A DNA stretch of 43,876 bases, taken from NCBI RefSeq assembly GCF_009296175.1, contig NZ_VOSK01000035.1, positions 1 through 43,876 on the forward strand. The letters run 5' to 3'. Both the position numbers and the translations under genes were made by a program. Under the pieces are notes generated by a model that did no database searches, was not told the origin of the DNA, and saw only the letters and a program-made list of their open reading frames with translations. Source of the stretch: Microvirga tunisiensis (GTDB taxonomy: Bacteria; Pseudomonadota; Alphaproteobacteria; Rhizobiales; Beijerinckiaceae). Shown here piece by piece: positions 1 to 8,544 of the stretch (the stretch's first letter is position 1; every line of letters begins with the position of its first letter).

Positions 1-20
1 TCCTGATCGAGCCGGCTCAT
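1..20 (-). CDS. 5' end of an unidentified gene, cut by the window edge
   Basis: On the minus strand an ATG at 20-18 opens a reading frame starting Met-Ser-Arg-Leu-Asp-Gln. It is preceded at the right distance by a strong GGAGGAG ribosome binding site (24-30). Only six codons are visible, so no function can be given. It points the same way as mutY and would lie downstream of it. A 7-bp inverted repeat (29-49) covers the region just before the binding site and could affect translation. Confidence 0.4.
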
Positions 21-139
21 GCGCTCCTCCGTGTCGTCCCGTGACACGGTAGGTCGACTTCAACCGGAGGCGACATCTCGTAAATCTGGCCGTCGCCTTA
101 CTCACACATTCGCGCGTCGCGCTACAGCCCACACCGCCC

Positions 140-230
140 CGTCATCACCGGCCTTGTGCCGGTGATCTCGATCATGTGGAATGCCGAGCCTCACCGTATC
201 GGGATGACCGGGACAAGCCCGGCCATGACG
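140..230. repeat. Composite palindromic repeat, copy 1
   Basis: Two different hairpins sit head to tail. The first (about 141-167) has arms ATCACCGGC and GCCGGTGAT. The second (about 203-230) has arms GACCGGG and CCCGGCC plus flanking ATGACG. They are separated by about 35 variable bases. The same architecture recurs at 9755-9862 and, inverted, at 36527-36616. It occupies the gap downstream of mutY; nothing else is evident in 21-306. Such bipartite intergenic palindromes resemble REP/BIME-type repeats, but the family identity is inference. Confidence 0.75.
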
Positions 231-306
231 GGAAAGGTGTCGCCCGGTCGAACCTCCCCTGCCCCCCACAAGGGTGAGGGAAACAGCGCCCTGTGTTGAA
301 AGGGCT

Positions 307-1449
307 TCACACGCTCTTCGCCTGCTTTTGACCTGAGGTCTTTGCCTTCGCTCCCGGCAACTCTCCCAGCGCATGCACCAGCACCTTCTTCATGGCGCCG
401 GGCAGCGCCTCCTCGTGCAGGGTCATGCGCGGCGTCCAGCGCATGTCTTCGGGCGCGGGCGTGCCCTTCGCGACCTTGGCGAAGAGCACCGTGAGTTCGA
501 GTGGAAAATGGGTGAACACGTGTTTCACCGTGCCCGGCAGACGCTGCCAGCGCGCCTCCATGGGTGCGTCGAGCACGGCGCGGGAGGGCTCGTAATCGGG
601 CTCCCAGGCACTCGTCGGCGGCTCGGCCATGCCGCCGAGAAGCCCTTGCGGCGGGCGGGTGCGGAGCAGGATCGTGTCGTCGGCGCGCAGCACCACGAAC
701 GCCGCGCCCTTGCGCAGCTGCCCGCTCTCCTTCTTCTGCTTTCTCGGAAACGTCTCCTGCAGGCCCTCGGCGCGGGCGCGGCAGGGCACCATCCAGGGGC
801 AAAGCGCACAGGCGGGGCGCTTGGGCGTGCAGATGGTAGCGCCGAGATCCATCACGGCCTGCGCGAAGTCGCCCGGCCGGTCCGCCGGCACCAGGGCCTC
901 GGTCAGGGCGCGGATCAGAGGCTTGGCCTTCGGCAGCGGCTCCTCGACCATGAAGATGCGGGACATGACCCGCTCTACATTGCCGTCCACCGCCGCCGCC
1001 TTCTCGTTGAAGGCGATGGCCGCGACCGCTGCTGCCGTATAGGCGCCGATGCCGGGAAGCTTCAGGAGCTCCGCTTCCGTCCCCGGAATGCGTCCACCAT
1101 GCTTATCCACAACCGCCTTGGCGCAGGCATGAAGATTGCGGGCGCGGGAATAATAGCCGAGCCCCGCCCAAGCCTGCATGACCGCCTCGGAGGGCGCCTC
1201 GGCCAAGGCCTCGACAGTCGGGAAACGCTCGAGGAACTTCAGGTAATAAGGTTTGACCGCCGCCACCGTCGTCTGCTGCAGCATGATCTCGGAAAGCCAG
1301 ACGCGGTAAGGGTCTGCGGTCACGCCGGGCCTGGCACGCCACGGCAGGTCCCGCCGGTGATGATCGTACCAGGCGAGGAGATCCTGCGGGTCGGGCTTGG
1401 TCGCGCTCGAAGCGGGCGTTAACATGTGATGTGGAATAACGATCCTCAT
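307..1449 (-). CDS. mutY: Adenine DNA glycosylase MutY
   Basis: MutY removes adenine mispaired with 8-oxoguanine in base excision repair. The 380-aa protein has the catalytic Glu54 in SEIMLQQT, the helix-hairpin-helix LPGIG at about 131-135 and the catalytic Asp155. It carries a complete iron-sulfur loop, C-x6-C-x2-C-x5-C (Cys207, 214, 217, 223). A C-terminal NUDIX-like domain of the type that reads 8-oxoguanine follows (from about residue 240). The open frame continues upstream through the divergent DUF721 gene, but similarity to MutY begins near here. I chose the ATG at 1449; an ATG at 1425 (MLTPAS) is possible. It is divergent from the DciA-like gene with only about 33 bp between starts, so the promoters must overlap. 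Confidence 0.95.
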   Translation of the reverse strand: MRIVIPHHMLTPASSATKPDPQDLLAWYDHHRRDLPWRARPGVTADPYRVWLSEIMLQQTTVAAVKPYYLKFLERFPTVEALAEAPSEAVMQAWAGLGYYSRARNLHACAKAVVDKHGGRIPGTEAELLKLPGIGAYTAAAVAAIAFNEKAAAVDGNVERVMSRIFMVEEPLPKAKPLIRALTEALVPADRPGDFAQAVMDLGATICTPKRPACALCPWMVPCRARAEGLQETFPRKQKKESGQLRKGAAFVVLRADDTILLRTRPPQGLLGGMAEPPTSAWEPDYEPSRAVLDAPMEARWQRLPGTVKHVFTHFPLELTVLFAKVAKGTPAPEDMRWTPRMTLHEEALPGAMKKVLVHALGELPGAKAKTSGQKQAKSV

Positions 1450-1482
1450 CGCAGATTCCAACGCGGCTTTTGGACATTCAAC

Positions 1483-1992
1483 ATGAGACGACCGAGACCT
1501 CTCGCCCGCCCGCTTGCCGAGTTTCTCGACGTCTGCCTGTCCCCCAGCCTGGCGGCGCAAGGCTTTGCCACCTCCGACATCATCATGGCCTGGCCCGATA
1601 TCGTCGGCGAGCGGCTGGCCGCCTTCACCCAGCCCCTCAAGATCGAATGGAAGCGAAAAGGCCCCCATGCAGATCCGGAGGCGCGGCCCGACCCGGCCAC
1701 CCTCGTGATCCGGGTCGAGAGCGCCTTCGCCCTCGAACTCCAGCACCTCGCGCCGACCGTCATCGACCGGGTGAACACCTATTACGGCTGGCGCTGCATC
1801 GGAAAGCTGGTGCTGAAACAAGGGCCCGTGCGGCGGGTTGAGAAGAAGCGCCCGACCGCGCCCGTTCTCACTCCTGCGGATCGGGAGAAGGTCGGCAAGG
1901 CCGTCCAGCCCATCGAGGAGGAAGCCCTGAAGGCCGCGCTCGACAGGCTGGGCCAAGCCATCGTCGGCTCCGGTTCACGCACGAAAGCGTGA
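1483..1992 (+). CDS. DUF721 / DciA-like protein
   Basis: A 169-aa basic protein of the DUF721 family, which includes DciA, the loader of the replicative helicase DnaB in many bacteria. The N-terminal half carries the family pattern: residues like FLDVCLSPSLAAQGF, a WPDIVGERLA segment and the hydrophobic strand VIRVESAFALELQ. The C-terminal third is charged and low in complexity. The ATG at 1483 is chosen because family similarity starts there; the frame extends upstream without similarity. In alphaproteobacteria this gene habitually sits between mutY and a dsbA-like gene, as here. A role in helicase loading is family knowledge and is not proven for alphaproteobacterial members. Confidence 0.8.
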   Translation: MRRPRPLARPLAEFLDVCLSPSLAAQGFATSDIIMAWPDIVGERLAAFTQPLKIEWKRKGPHADPEARPDPATLVIRVESAFALELQHLAPTVIDRVNTYYGWRCIGKLVLKQGPVRRVEKKRPTAPVLTPADREKVGKAVQPIEEEALKAALDRLGQAIVGSGSRTKA

Positions 1993-2064
1993 GATGGCCG
2001 ACGCTTGCCAGAAAACCCAAGTCATTCTACCGCAGGACGAAATCTCTTCAGGAGCCTCCCCACG

Positions 2065-2703
2065 ATGATCACCCGGCGTCAGACGCTTCAGCTTCTCGGA
2101 ACCGCAGCCGCGACCGCCTATCTCGCCACGAGCCTGCCGGCCTTGGCCCAGAACGTGGCCGTTCAGGACCTTGCGGTCCCCGGCCCCCTCGGCGACGTGG
2201 CCTTGGGTCCGGAAAACGCCAAGGTGACGATCATCGAGTACGCCTCGATGACCTGCTCGCACTGCGCCAATTTCCACAAGACCACCTGGCCGGAGCTGAA
2301 GAAGCGCTACATCGACACGGGCAAGATCCGCTTCACCTTACGCGAATTCCCGCTCGATCCGCTCGCTACGGCCGGCTTCATGCTCGCCCGCTGCGACGGC
2401 AACGACAAGTATTACCCGATCACGGACCTCCTCTTCGAGCAGCAGCGGAACTGGGCCTTTGTGGACAAGCCGCTCGACGCCCTGCGCGGGCTCATGCGCC
2501 AGGCAGGTTTTTCACAGGAAAAATTTGACGCTTGCCTCAAGGACCAGAAACTATATGACGCGGTGAATGCGGTGAAGAACCGGGGTATGGAGCAGTTCCG
2601 TGTGGACTCCACGCCGACTTTCTTCATCAATGGTCAGCGTCATCCTGGAAGCCTGTCGATCGATGAGATTGAAAAGGTCATCAAGCCTCTCCTGGGAGAA
2701 TAA
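2065..2703 (+). CDS. DsbA-family thioredoxin-fold oxidoreductase, exported
   Basis: A 212-aa periplasmic thiol-disulfide oxidoreductase. The N-terminus MITRRQTLQLLG is a twin-arginine-like signal followed by a hydrophobic stretch and an AxA cleavage site (PALAQ, about residue 29). The redox motif is CSHC at 64-67, and the cis-proline loop TPTFFING lies near the C-terminus. It belongs to the DsbA/BdbD-like thioredoxin_4 group rather than classical E. coli DsbA, since it lacks a large helical insertion. The start at 2065 has an AGGAG site 11 bases upstream; an in-frame ATG at 2005 would add 20 residues that spoil the signal peptide. The smc gene follows after 45 bp, probably in the same transcript. 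Confidence 0.88.
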   Translation: MITRRQTLQLLGTAAATAYLATSLPALAQNVAVQDLAVPGPLGDVALGPENAKVTIIEYASMTCSHCANFHKTTWPELKKRYIDTGKIRFTLREFPLDPLATAGFMLARCDGNDKYYPITDLLFEQQRNWAFVDKPLDALRGLMRQAGFSQEKFDACLKDQKLYDAVNAVKNRGMEQFRVDSTPTFFINGQRHPGSLSIDEIEKVIKPLLGE

Positions 2704-2713
2704 GCTCCCTCAA

Positions 2714-2732
2714 CCCGCCCCCGAGGGGCGGG
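2714..2732 (+). other. GC-only hairpin just upstream of smc
   Basis: A perfect 8-bp stem (CCCGCCCC / GGGGCGGG) with a 3-base loop, ending 16 bases before the smc ATG. No T-run follows, so it is not a standard intrinsic terminator. It could protect the dsbA 3' end or slow ribosome entry on smc. Confidence 0.4.
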
Positions 2733-2748
2733 GCGGGAAGGCGCGTCC

Positions 2749-5700
2749 ATGAAGCTGACGCGCCTTCGCATCGCAGGCTTCAAGACCTTCGTCGAGCCCA
2801 CCGATTTCCTGATCGAGCCGGGCCTGACCGGCGTGGTCGGGCCGAACGGCTGCGGCAAGTCCAACCTCGTCGAGGCCCTGCGCTGGGTCATGGGGGAGAA
2901 CTCCTTCAAGAACATGCGCGCCACGGGGATGGACGACGTCATCTTCTCAGGCTCCTCCGGCTCGGGGGGCCGTCCGGCCCGCAACTGGGCCGAGGTGATG
3001 CTCACCATCGATAATGCCGAGCGCACGGCCCCAGCCGCCTTCAACGACACGGATCTCCTGGAAATCTCGCGTAAGATCGAGCGCGAGGAAGGCTCGACCT
3101 ACCGGGTCAACGGCAAGGAAGTGCGGGCCCGCGACGTGCAGATCCTGTTCGCGGATGCCGCCACCGGGTCCCGCTCGCCGGCGCTCGTCCGCCAGGGCCA
3201 GATCAGCGAGATCATCTCGGCCAAGCCCCAGGCCCGCCGCCGCATCCTGGAGGATGCCGCCGGCATCGCCGGCCTCCATGCCCGCCGGCACGAGGCCGAG
3301 CTGCGCCTCAAGGCGGCCGAGGACAACCTGGTTCGCGTCGAGGACGTGACCCGCGAGCTGGAAAGCCAGATCGAGAGCCTGAAGCGCCAGGGCCGCCAGG
3401 CATCCCGCTATAAGAACCTCTCGGCCGAGATCCGCCGTCTCGAAGCCCTGATGTATGCCATCAGCTTCTCCGAGGCCCGCGAGCAGGCGGCCACCGCCGA
3501 ACGCCAGGTCGCCGAGGATCTCAAGGCGGTCGCCGACGCCACCGAGGAGCAGACCCGGGCCGCCACGGCCCAGGCCGTCTCCGCCCATGGCATTCCGGCC
3601 CTGAGGCAGGCCGAAGCCGCCGCCGCGGCCGCCCTGCAGCGCCTGACCCATGCCCGCAACGAGCTCGAATCGGAAGAGCGCCGCTCCAAGGAGCGCGTGG
3701 TCGAACTGGAGCGCCATATCGGCGATCTGAACCGCGACATCGCCCGCGAGGCGGCGCAGCGTACGGACGCCGAAGCCACCATCGAGCGCCTCCAATCGGA
3801 AGCCGCCGAGATATCGCTCACCACCGACGGGGCGGACGATGTTCGCGCCGATGCTGAGGAGCGCCTTCAATCCGCCGAGGCCGAGCTGGCGGAAGCCGAG
3901 GGCGCCTTAAGCGCCCTTCAGGCCCAGACCTCCGACCTCAATGCCCGCCGCGCCGCCTTGGAGCGCGCCGTACGCGAGGAGATGGAGCGCGCCTCCCGTT
4001 TCCGATCCGAGAAGGAGCGGCTCGAGCGCGAGATCGCGGCGCTCTCCGCTTCCCCCGAAGATGGCCCCTCTCTCGACGACCTGCGCGAGGAAGCGGCCAT
4101 TGCCGAGGAAACGGCGCAAGGCGCCGAAGAGGCGGTGATCGAGGCGCGTGAGACCCTCTCGGTCGCCCGCGAGGCCGAAAACCGCCTGCGCCAGCCCCTC
4201 AACGAGGCCGAGCGCAAGGCGCAGCGGCTCGAGACCGAAGCCCGGACGCTCGCGAAGCTGGTGACATCCGCGACCGGCGATCTCTGGCCCCCGGCCGTCG
4301 ACCAGATCACGGTTCAAAAAGGCTACGAGACGGCGCTGGGCGCAGCCCTCGGCGACGATCTCGAAGCCTCGACCCATCCTTCGGCGCCGCACCATTGGGC
4401 CGAGACCCATGCGGGCGACAGCGATCCAGCGCTGCCGGAGGGCGTCCGCTCCCTGGCGGATCTCGCCCAGGCTCCGGCTGCCCTGCAGCGCCGCCTGCGC
4501 CAGATCGGCGTGGTGAGCAAGGCCGACGGCCTGCGCCTGCGCGACCTTCTGAAGCCGGGCCAGCGCCTGGTCACCCAGGAAGGCGACCTGTGGCGCTGGG
4601 ACGGTTTTACCGCTGCCGCCGAAGCACCCTCCCCGGCTGCCCGTCGCCTGGCGGAAAAGAATCGCCTCGGCGATCTGGAGCGCGATGCCGCGGAAGCGCG
4701 TGAGCAGGCCGAGCACCTGCGCCACGAGGCGGAAGCGGCGGGTGAGGCGGTCCGCAAGGCGGCCTCCCATGAAACGCAGACCATCGAGGCCGCGCGCCGG
4801 ACCCGTCAGGCACTCGATGCCGCCCGGACGCGGCTCGCCGCCGCGGAGCGCAAGGAGGCCGAGCTCGGCCAGCGCCGCTCGGCCCTGCAGGAAGGCCTGA
4901 CCCGCCTCTCCGAGAGCGAGGCGGAAGCCCTGGAGCGCGTGCAGGATGCCGAGGGCGCCCTGCAGGACCTCGCGCCGGCGCCCGATCTCGAAAGCCGCCT
5001 GCTCGAGGAGCGCACCCGCGTGGCCGAGCGCCGTGCTGCGGCCTCCGAGGCGCGCGCAGCCCTGCAATCCCTCATGCACGAAGCCGAGCTGCGCCGCCGT
5101 CGGCAGGATGCGATTGCTGCCGATACCCGCCTCTGGACCGAGCGCGCCGCCCGCGCCGCCAAGGCGTTCGAGGATCTGGGCGAGCGCCTGGAGCGGGCCC
5201 TGGACGAGCACCAGCGGCTGCTGGAAGCGCCCGACACCTATCTCATGCGCCGTCGCGCCCTCATGGCCGAAGTCGAAGAGGCCGAGGCGAAGCGCAAGGA
5301 AGCCGCCGACCATCTCGCCGATGCCGAAACCGGCCTTGCCGAGACGGACCGCGCCGCCCGCGCGGCTCTGGAAGCCTTGTCCGCCGCCCGCGAGGCCCGG
5401 GCGGGCTCGCAGGCACGCCACGAGGCCGCCGTTGCGCGTCTCGCCGAGATCACCCGCAACATTGCAGAAAACCTGGAGACGACCCCGGCGGGGCTCATCG
5501 AGCTTGCGGGCCTGAAGGAAGGCGTCGAGCTGCCCTCCCACGGGGAGATCGAATCCAAGCTTCACTCGTTGAAATCCGACCGGGAGCGCCTCGGCGCCGT
5601 CAATCTGCGGGCCGACGAGGAACTGACCGAGCTCGAGACCAAGTACAACAGCATCGCGGGCGAGCGCGACGACCTCGTCGAGGCCATCAAGCGCCTGCGC

Positions 5701-6216
5701 CAGGCCATCGGCAGCCTCAACCGCGAGGGCCGCGAGCGCCTGCTGGCTGCCTTCGACGTGGTGAACAACCATTTCCAGCGTCTTTTCACGACTCTCTTCG
5801 GCGGCGGTACGGCGGAGCTCACCCTGGTCGATTCGGACGATCCGCTGGAAGCGGGCCTCGAAATCCTGGCTCGGCCGCCGGGCAAGAAGCCTCAGAGCAT
5901 GACCCTGCTGTCGGGCGGCGAGCAGGCCCTGACGGCCACTGCGCTGATCTTCGCCGTGTTCCTCACGAATCCCTCTCCGATCTGCGTGCTCGACGAGGTC
6001 GACGCGCCGCTCGACGACGCCAACGTGGAGCGCTACTGCGCTCTCCTGGAGGACATGGCCCGCCAGACCGAAACCCGGTTCGTGGTCATCACCCACAACC
6101 CGATCACCATGGCCAGGATGGATCGCCTCTTCGGCGTCACCATGGCCGAACGGGGCGTCTCGCAGCTCGTCTCCGTCGACCTGCAGAGCGCGGAGCGCAT
6201 TCTTGAGGTAGCCTAA
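2749..6216 (+). CDS. smc: Chromosome segregation ATPase SMC
   Basis: The 1155-aa structural-maintenance-of-chromosomes protein, core of the SMC-ScpAB condensin. The N-terminal ATPase half carries Walker A GPNGCGKS at about 31-38. Two long coiled-coil arms rich in Ala, Glu and Arg flank a hinge near 505-640. The C-terminal half has the ABC signature LLSGGEQ at 1053 and Walker B plus D-loop VLDEVDAPLDD at about 1079-1089. The length fits bacterial SMC (about 1150-1190). The start is an ATG right before the conserved opening MKLTRLRIAGFKTF. No scpA/scpB genes are in the window. Confidence 0.97.
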   Translation: MKLTRLRIAGFKTFVEPTDFLIEPGLTGVVGPNGCGKSNLVEALRWVMGENSFKNMRATGMDDVIFSGSSGSGGRPARNWAEVMLTIDNAERTAPAAFNDTDLLEISRKIEREEGSTYRVNGKEVRARDVQILFADAATGSRSPALVRQGQISEIISAKPQARRRILEDAAGIAGLHARRHEAELRLKAAEDNLVRVEDVTRELESQIESLKRQGRQASRYKNLSAEIRRLEALMYAISFSEAREQAATAERQVAEDLKAVADATEEQTRAATAQAVSAHGIPALRQAEAAAAAALQRLTHARNELESEERRSKERVVELERHIGDLNRDIAREAAQRTDAEATIERLQSEAAEISLTTDGADDVRADAEERLQSAEAELAEAEGALSALQAQTSDLNARRAALERAVREEMERASRFRSEKERLEREIAALSASPEDGPSLDDLREEAAIAEETAQGAEEAVIEARETLSVAREAENRLRQPLNEAERKAQRLETEARTLAKLVTSATGDLWPPAVDQITVQKGYETALGAALGDDLEASTHPSAPHHWAETHAGDSDPALPEGVRSLADLAQAPAALQRRLRQIGVVSKADGLRLRDLLKPGQRLVTQEGDLWRWDGFTAAAEAPSPAARRLAEKNRLGDLERDAAEAREQAEHLRHEAEAAGEAVRKAASHETQTIEAARRTRQALDAARTRLAAAERKEAELGQRRSALQEGLTRLSESEAEALERVQDAEGALQDLAPAPDLESRLLEERTRVAERRAAASEARAALQSLMHEAELRRRRQDAIAADTRLWTERAARAAKAFEDLGERLERALDEHQRLLEAPDTYLMRRRALMAEVEEAEAKRKEAADHLADAETGLAETDRAARAALEALSAAREARAGSQARHEAAVARLAEITRNIAENLETTPAGLIELAGLKEGVELPSHGEIESKLHSLKSDRERLGAVNLRADEELTELETKYNSIAGERDDLVEAIKRLRQAIGSLNREGRERLLAAFDVVNNHFQRLFTTLFGGGTAELTLVDSDDPLEAGLEILARPPGKKPQSMTLLSGGEQALTATALIFAVFLTNPSPICVLDEVDAPLDDANVERYCALLEDMARQTETRFVVITHNPITMARMDRLFGVTMAERGVSQLVSVDLQSAERILEVA

Positions 6217-6294
6217 GGCTTTCAGCCCTGCCTTGCTCCAGCCTCAAAAACATGTGCGCTTTGAGCTGCAGCTTGCCTGAAAACACTGATACCG

Positions 6295-6313
6295 AAGCCT
6301 TTTCAAAGGCTTA
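6295..6313 (+). terminator. Possible terminator after smc
   Basis: An 8-bp stem (AAGCCTTT / AAAGGCTT) with a 3-base loop, followed by AGATCTTTT. It lies 79 bases after the smc stop and before the atp promoter. The stem is AT-rich and the T-run imperfect, so the call is tentative. Confidence 0.4.
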
Positions 6314-6332
6314 GATCTTTTCAGACGGTTCT

Positions 6333-6361
6333 TGACAGGGGGGACCCCCGCTCATATGGTG
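6333..6361 (+). promoter_or_regulatory. Candidate sigma-70-type promoter for the F0 atp operon
   Basis: A consensus TTGACA at 6333-6338 is followed at 15-17 bp by CATATGGT-like sequence as a weak -10 element. The atpI ATG lies about 60 bases downstream, behind the binding site AAAGGAGA. This is the only recognisable promoter in the smc-atpI gap. Confidence 0.5.
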
Positions 6362-6422
6362 CGCCCGGCTTTCGGGGCTGGGCTTCCAAGCATTTTCCCG
6401 CAACGCTTCAAAGGAGATCGCA

Positions 6423-6794
6423 ATGGCGGACCCTCACGAGCGGAACGGTGAAAATGAGCGGAAACCGGGCAGCGCCGACGATGCCGACCTGTCAGCGAGA
6501 CTGAAGTCTCTCGATGCACGGATCTCCCAAGCTTCCGCGCATCGAGCCGAGTCGGAACCTCGTGCCCGTCCGACGTCAGATTCCAGCGCTCTCGGCCAAG
6601 CCTTCAGGCTCTCGGCAGAATTCGTTGCAGGGGTCGCCGCCGGCGGAATTCTGGGTTGGATTGTCGACCGCCTGTTCGGGACGTCCCCTTGGGGTCTGAT
6701 CGTTTGTCTGATACTCGGCTTCTGCGCCGGGATGCTCAACCTGATGCGAGCAGCCGGGATGGTCAAATCGGCCCGGTATGACGACAAGCGGTAA
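6423..6794 (+). CDS. atpI: F0F1 ATP synthase accessory protein AtpI/AtpZ
   Basis: A 123-aa membrane protein in the first position of the F0 operon, where alphaproteobacteria carry atpI. AtpI-type proteins help assemble the c-ring and have been linked to Mg2+ handling. The first 55 residues are charged and probably cytosolic. Two transmembrane helices follow (about 65-83 and 90-111), joined by the short turn DRLFGTSPWG typical of the AtpZ/AtpI family. The binding site AAAGGAGA precedes the ATG by 5 bases. Function is assigned by family and position. Confidence 0.88.
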   Translation: MADPHERNGENERKPGSADDADLSARLKSLDARISQASAHRAESEPRARPTSDSSALGQAFRLSAEFVAGVAAGGILGWIVDRLFGTSPWGLIVCLILGFCAGMLNLMRAAGMVKSARYDDKR

Positions 6795-6853
6795 CGAACC
6801 CGACCTTCGAACGCCGAACGGCATTTGATAACATCGAACTTTGAGAGCGGATC

Positions 6854-7582
6854 ATGGCGAGCCCGATCGAACAATTCCAGATCAAGCCCATCATTCCGGT
6901 CATCAACTTCACCAATTCGTCCCTGTTCATGATCGGCGCAGCCGCCGTGATCGTGGGTGGCCTGATGCTGGCGACCCGCAAGCGCGCCGTCATTCCGGGC
7001 CGCGCCCAGTCTGTGGCCGAGGTCCTGCACGATTTCGTCGCGAACACGCTGGTCGATGCGACAGGCAAGGAGGGGATGAAGTTCTTCCCCCTCGTCTTCT
7101 CCCTCTTCATGTTCGTGCTGACCGCCAACCTGCTCGGCATGATCCCGGGCTTCTTCACGGTCACCAGCCACGTCATCGTCACCTTCGCCCTGGCCATGCT
7201 CGTCATCGGCACGGTGGTGGTCTACGGCTTCATGAAGCACGGCACTCATTTCCTCGGCCTCTTCGTGCCGTCGGGCGTGCCGGTTTGGCTTTTGCCCTTC
7301 ATCGTCGTCATTGAGGTTATCTCATTCCTCTCCCGCCCGATTTCGCTCAGCCTGCGTCTCTTCGCGAACATGCTCGCGGGACATATCGCGCTGAAGGTTT
7401 TCGCGGGCTTCGTCGTTAGCCTTCTGGCTGCCGGCGGCGCCCTGACGATCCTCGCTCCGCTGCCGCTCCTCATGGCGGTTGCTCTCATGGCGCTCGAGTT
7501 CCTCGTCGCCGCTCTGCAGGCCTACGTCTTCACGGTGTTGACCTGCATCTACCTCAACGACGCGCTGCACCCGGGCCACTAG
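6854..7582 (+). CDS. atpB: ATP synthase F0 subunit a
   Basis: The proton-channel subunit a of the ATP synthase, 242 aa with five to six transmembrane helices. The essential arginine sits in [12 protein letters not shown] (about residues 165-176), which faces the c-ring carboxylate. The N-terminus [13 protein letters not shown] is the usual short amphipathic start of alphaproteobacterial AtpB. The preceding atpI ends 59 bp upstream. Membership of the F0 operon is clear; the F1 genes (alpha, beta, gamma, delta, epsilon) are not in this window, as is usual for alphaproteobacteria. Confidence 0.97.
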   Translation: MASPIEQFQIKPIIPVINFTNSSLFMIGAAAVIVGGLMLATRKRAVIPGRAQSVAEVLHDFVANTLVDATGKEGMKFFPLVFSLFMFVLTANLLGMIPGFFTVTSHVIVTFALAMLVIGTVVVYGFMKHGTHFLGLFVPSGVPVWLLPFIVVIEVISFLSRPISLSLRLFANMLAGHIALKVFAGFVVSLLAAGGALTILAPLPLLMAVALMALEFLVAALQAYVFTVLTCIYLNDALHPGH

Positions 7583-7637
7583 GTCTGCGCTGAGTTACAC
7601 CTTCCCTCCCGATCACAGTATTCCCAAGGAGATCACA

Positions 7638-7862
7638 ATGGATCCGGTTGCTTTCAAGTACCTCGGCGCGGGCCTCGCCTGCATTGGCATGGGTCTCGCC
7701 GCTATGGGCGTTGGCAACATCTTCGGTAACTTCCTCTCCGGCGCTCTGCGCAACCCGTCGGCGGCCGACAGCCAGTTCGCCCGCGCCTTCATCGGTGCGG
7801 CGCTCGCAGAAGGTCTCGGCATCTTCTGCCTCGTCGTCGCTCTCGTTCTGCTCTTCACCTAA
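7638..7862 (+). CDS. atpE: ATP synthase F0 subunit c
   Basis: A 74-aa two-helix proteolipid that forms the rotor ring. Helix 1 (about 8-30) is glycine-rich. The polar loop carries ALRNPSA, which contacts the F1 stalk. Helix 2 contains the proton-binding Glu58 in ALAEGLGIF. The binding site AAGGAGA lies 8 bases before the ATG. Two strong hairpins follow the stop (7883-7940), before the b' gene. They could let this gene be expressed in excess of its neighbours, as the ring needs many copies. Confidence 0.97.
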   Translation: MDPVAFKYLGAGLACIGMGLAAMGVGNIFGNFLSGALRNPSAADSQFARAFIGAALAEGLGIFCLVVALVLLFT

Positions 7863-7882
7863 TCTCAAGACGGTGATCGGGA

Positions 7883-7913
7883 GGTCGAGGCGTGCGAACG
7901 CTTCGCCTCGACC
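7883..7913 (+). other. Strong hairpin 1 after atpE
   Basis: Perfect 10-bp stem GGTCGAGGCG / CGCCTCGACC with an 11-base loop, beginning 20 bases after the atpE stop codon. No T-run follows. It probably works as an mRNA 3'-end stabiliser or partial attenuator inside the F0 operon. Confidence 0.6.
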
Positions 7914-7918
7914 AGGGT

Positions 7919-7940
7919 GACGGCGGGCTCAACCGCCGTC
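7919..7940 (+). terminator. Strong hairpin 2 after atpE, possible attenuator
   Basis: Perfect 8-bp stem GACGGCGG / CCGCCGTC with a 6-base loop, followed by ATTCATTGTTTCT. The downstream tract is only moderately T-rich, so partial termination is more likely than full. It lies 42 bases before the atpG (b') start. Confidence 0.45.
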
Positions 7941-7982
7941 ATTCATTGTTTCTAGGATTGTCTATCCTTTAGGATCTGCTCC

Positions 7983-8531
7983 ATGGCTCAGGCTCAGACG
8001 AACCACGCCACAACAGAGGCCCCCGGTGGCGCTCATGAGGATATCGGCTTTCCGCCCTTCGAGACGGAAACCTATGCCGGTCAGCTCCTCTGGCTGGCGA
8101 TCACTTTCGTGGTGCTCTACACCCTGCTCTCACGGCTGGTCCTCCCGCGTCTGGGCGGAATCATCGAGAACCGCCGCGCGATGATCGCCAACGATCTCGA
8201 CGACGCGGCTGCCATGAAGTCCCGCGCGGAAGAAGCCGGCACCGCCTACGAGGCGGCTCTCGCCGCAGCCAAGGGCCGTGCACAGGCACTCGCGCAAGAA
8301 ACCCGCGCCAAGCTCTCCACCGAGAGCGACGCGAACCGCAAGGCACTCGAGGCCGACCTCAACCAGCGCCTGGCCGATGCGGAAGCGACGATCACTTCCA
8401 AGAAGGCGGAGGCCATGAGCCACGTGGATGCCATCGCCCGCGACACGGCTTCCGCTATCATCGAGCGCCTGACCGGCAAGGTCCCGGCCCCGCAGAAGGT
8501 CGAAGCCGCTCTCAACCAGATCAAGGCCTGA
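7983..8531 (+). CDS. atpG: ATP synthase F0 subunit b'
   Basis: A 182-aa peripheral-stalk subunit. About 30 hydrophilic residues are followed by one transmembrane helix (about 33-53, LLWLAITFVVLYTLL) and a long Ala/Glu/Lys helix that dimerises with subunit b. Organisms with two b-type genes place b' first, right after atpE, and its longer N-terminus matches this one. The stop is followed 13 bp later by the ATG of atpF. The symbol follows the alphaproteobacterial convention for b' (also called atpF2 or atpX). Confidence 0.9.
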   Translation: MAQAQTNHATTEAPGGAHEDIGFPPFETETYAGQLLWLAITFVVLYTLLSRLVLPRLGGIIENRRAMIANDLDDAAAMKSRAEEAGTAYEAALAAAKGRAQALAQETRAKLSTESDANRKALEADLNQRLADAEATITSKKAEAMSHVDAIARDTASAIIERLTGKVPAPQKVEAALNQIKA

Positions 8532-8544
8532 TCGGGAGATCCGC

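Noticed and set aside
102..374. Small frames across the repeat at 140-230
   Set aside because: They translate the palindromic repeat into peptides such as RHKAGDDG that recur wherever the repeat occurs, a known source of false genes.
3907..6096. 729-codon minus-strand frame inside smc
   Set aside because: Antisense shadow of a long coiled-coil gene. SMC motifs on the plus strand are complete.
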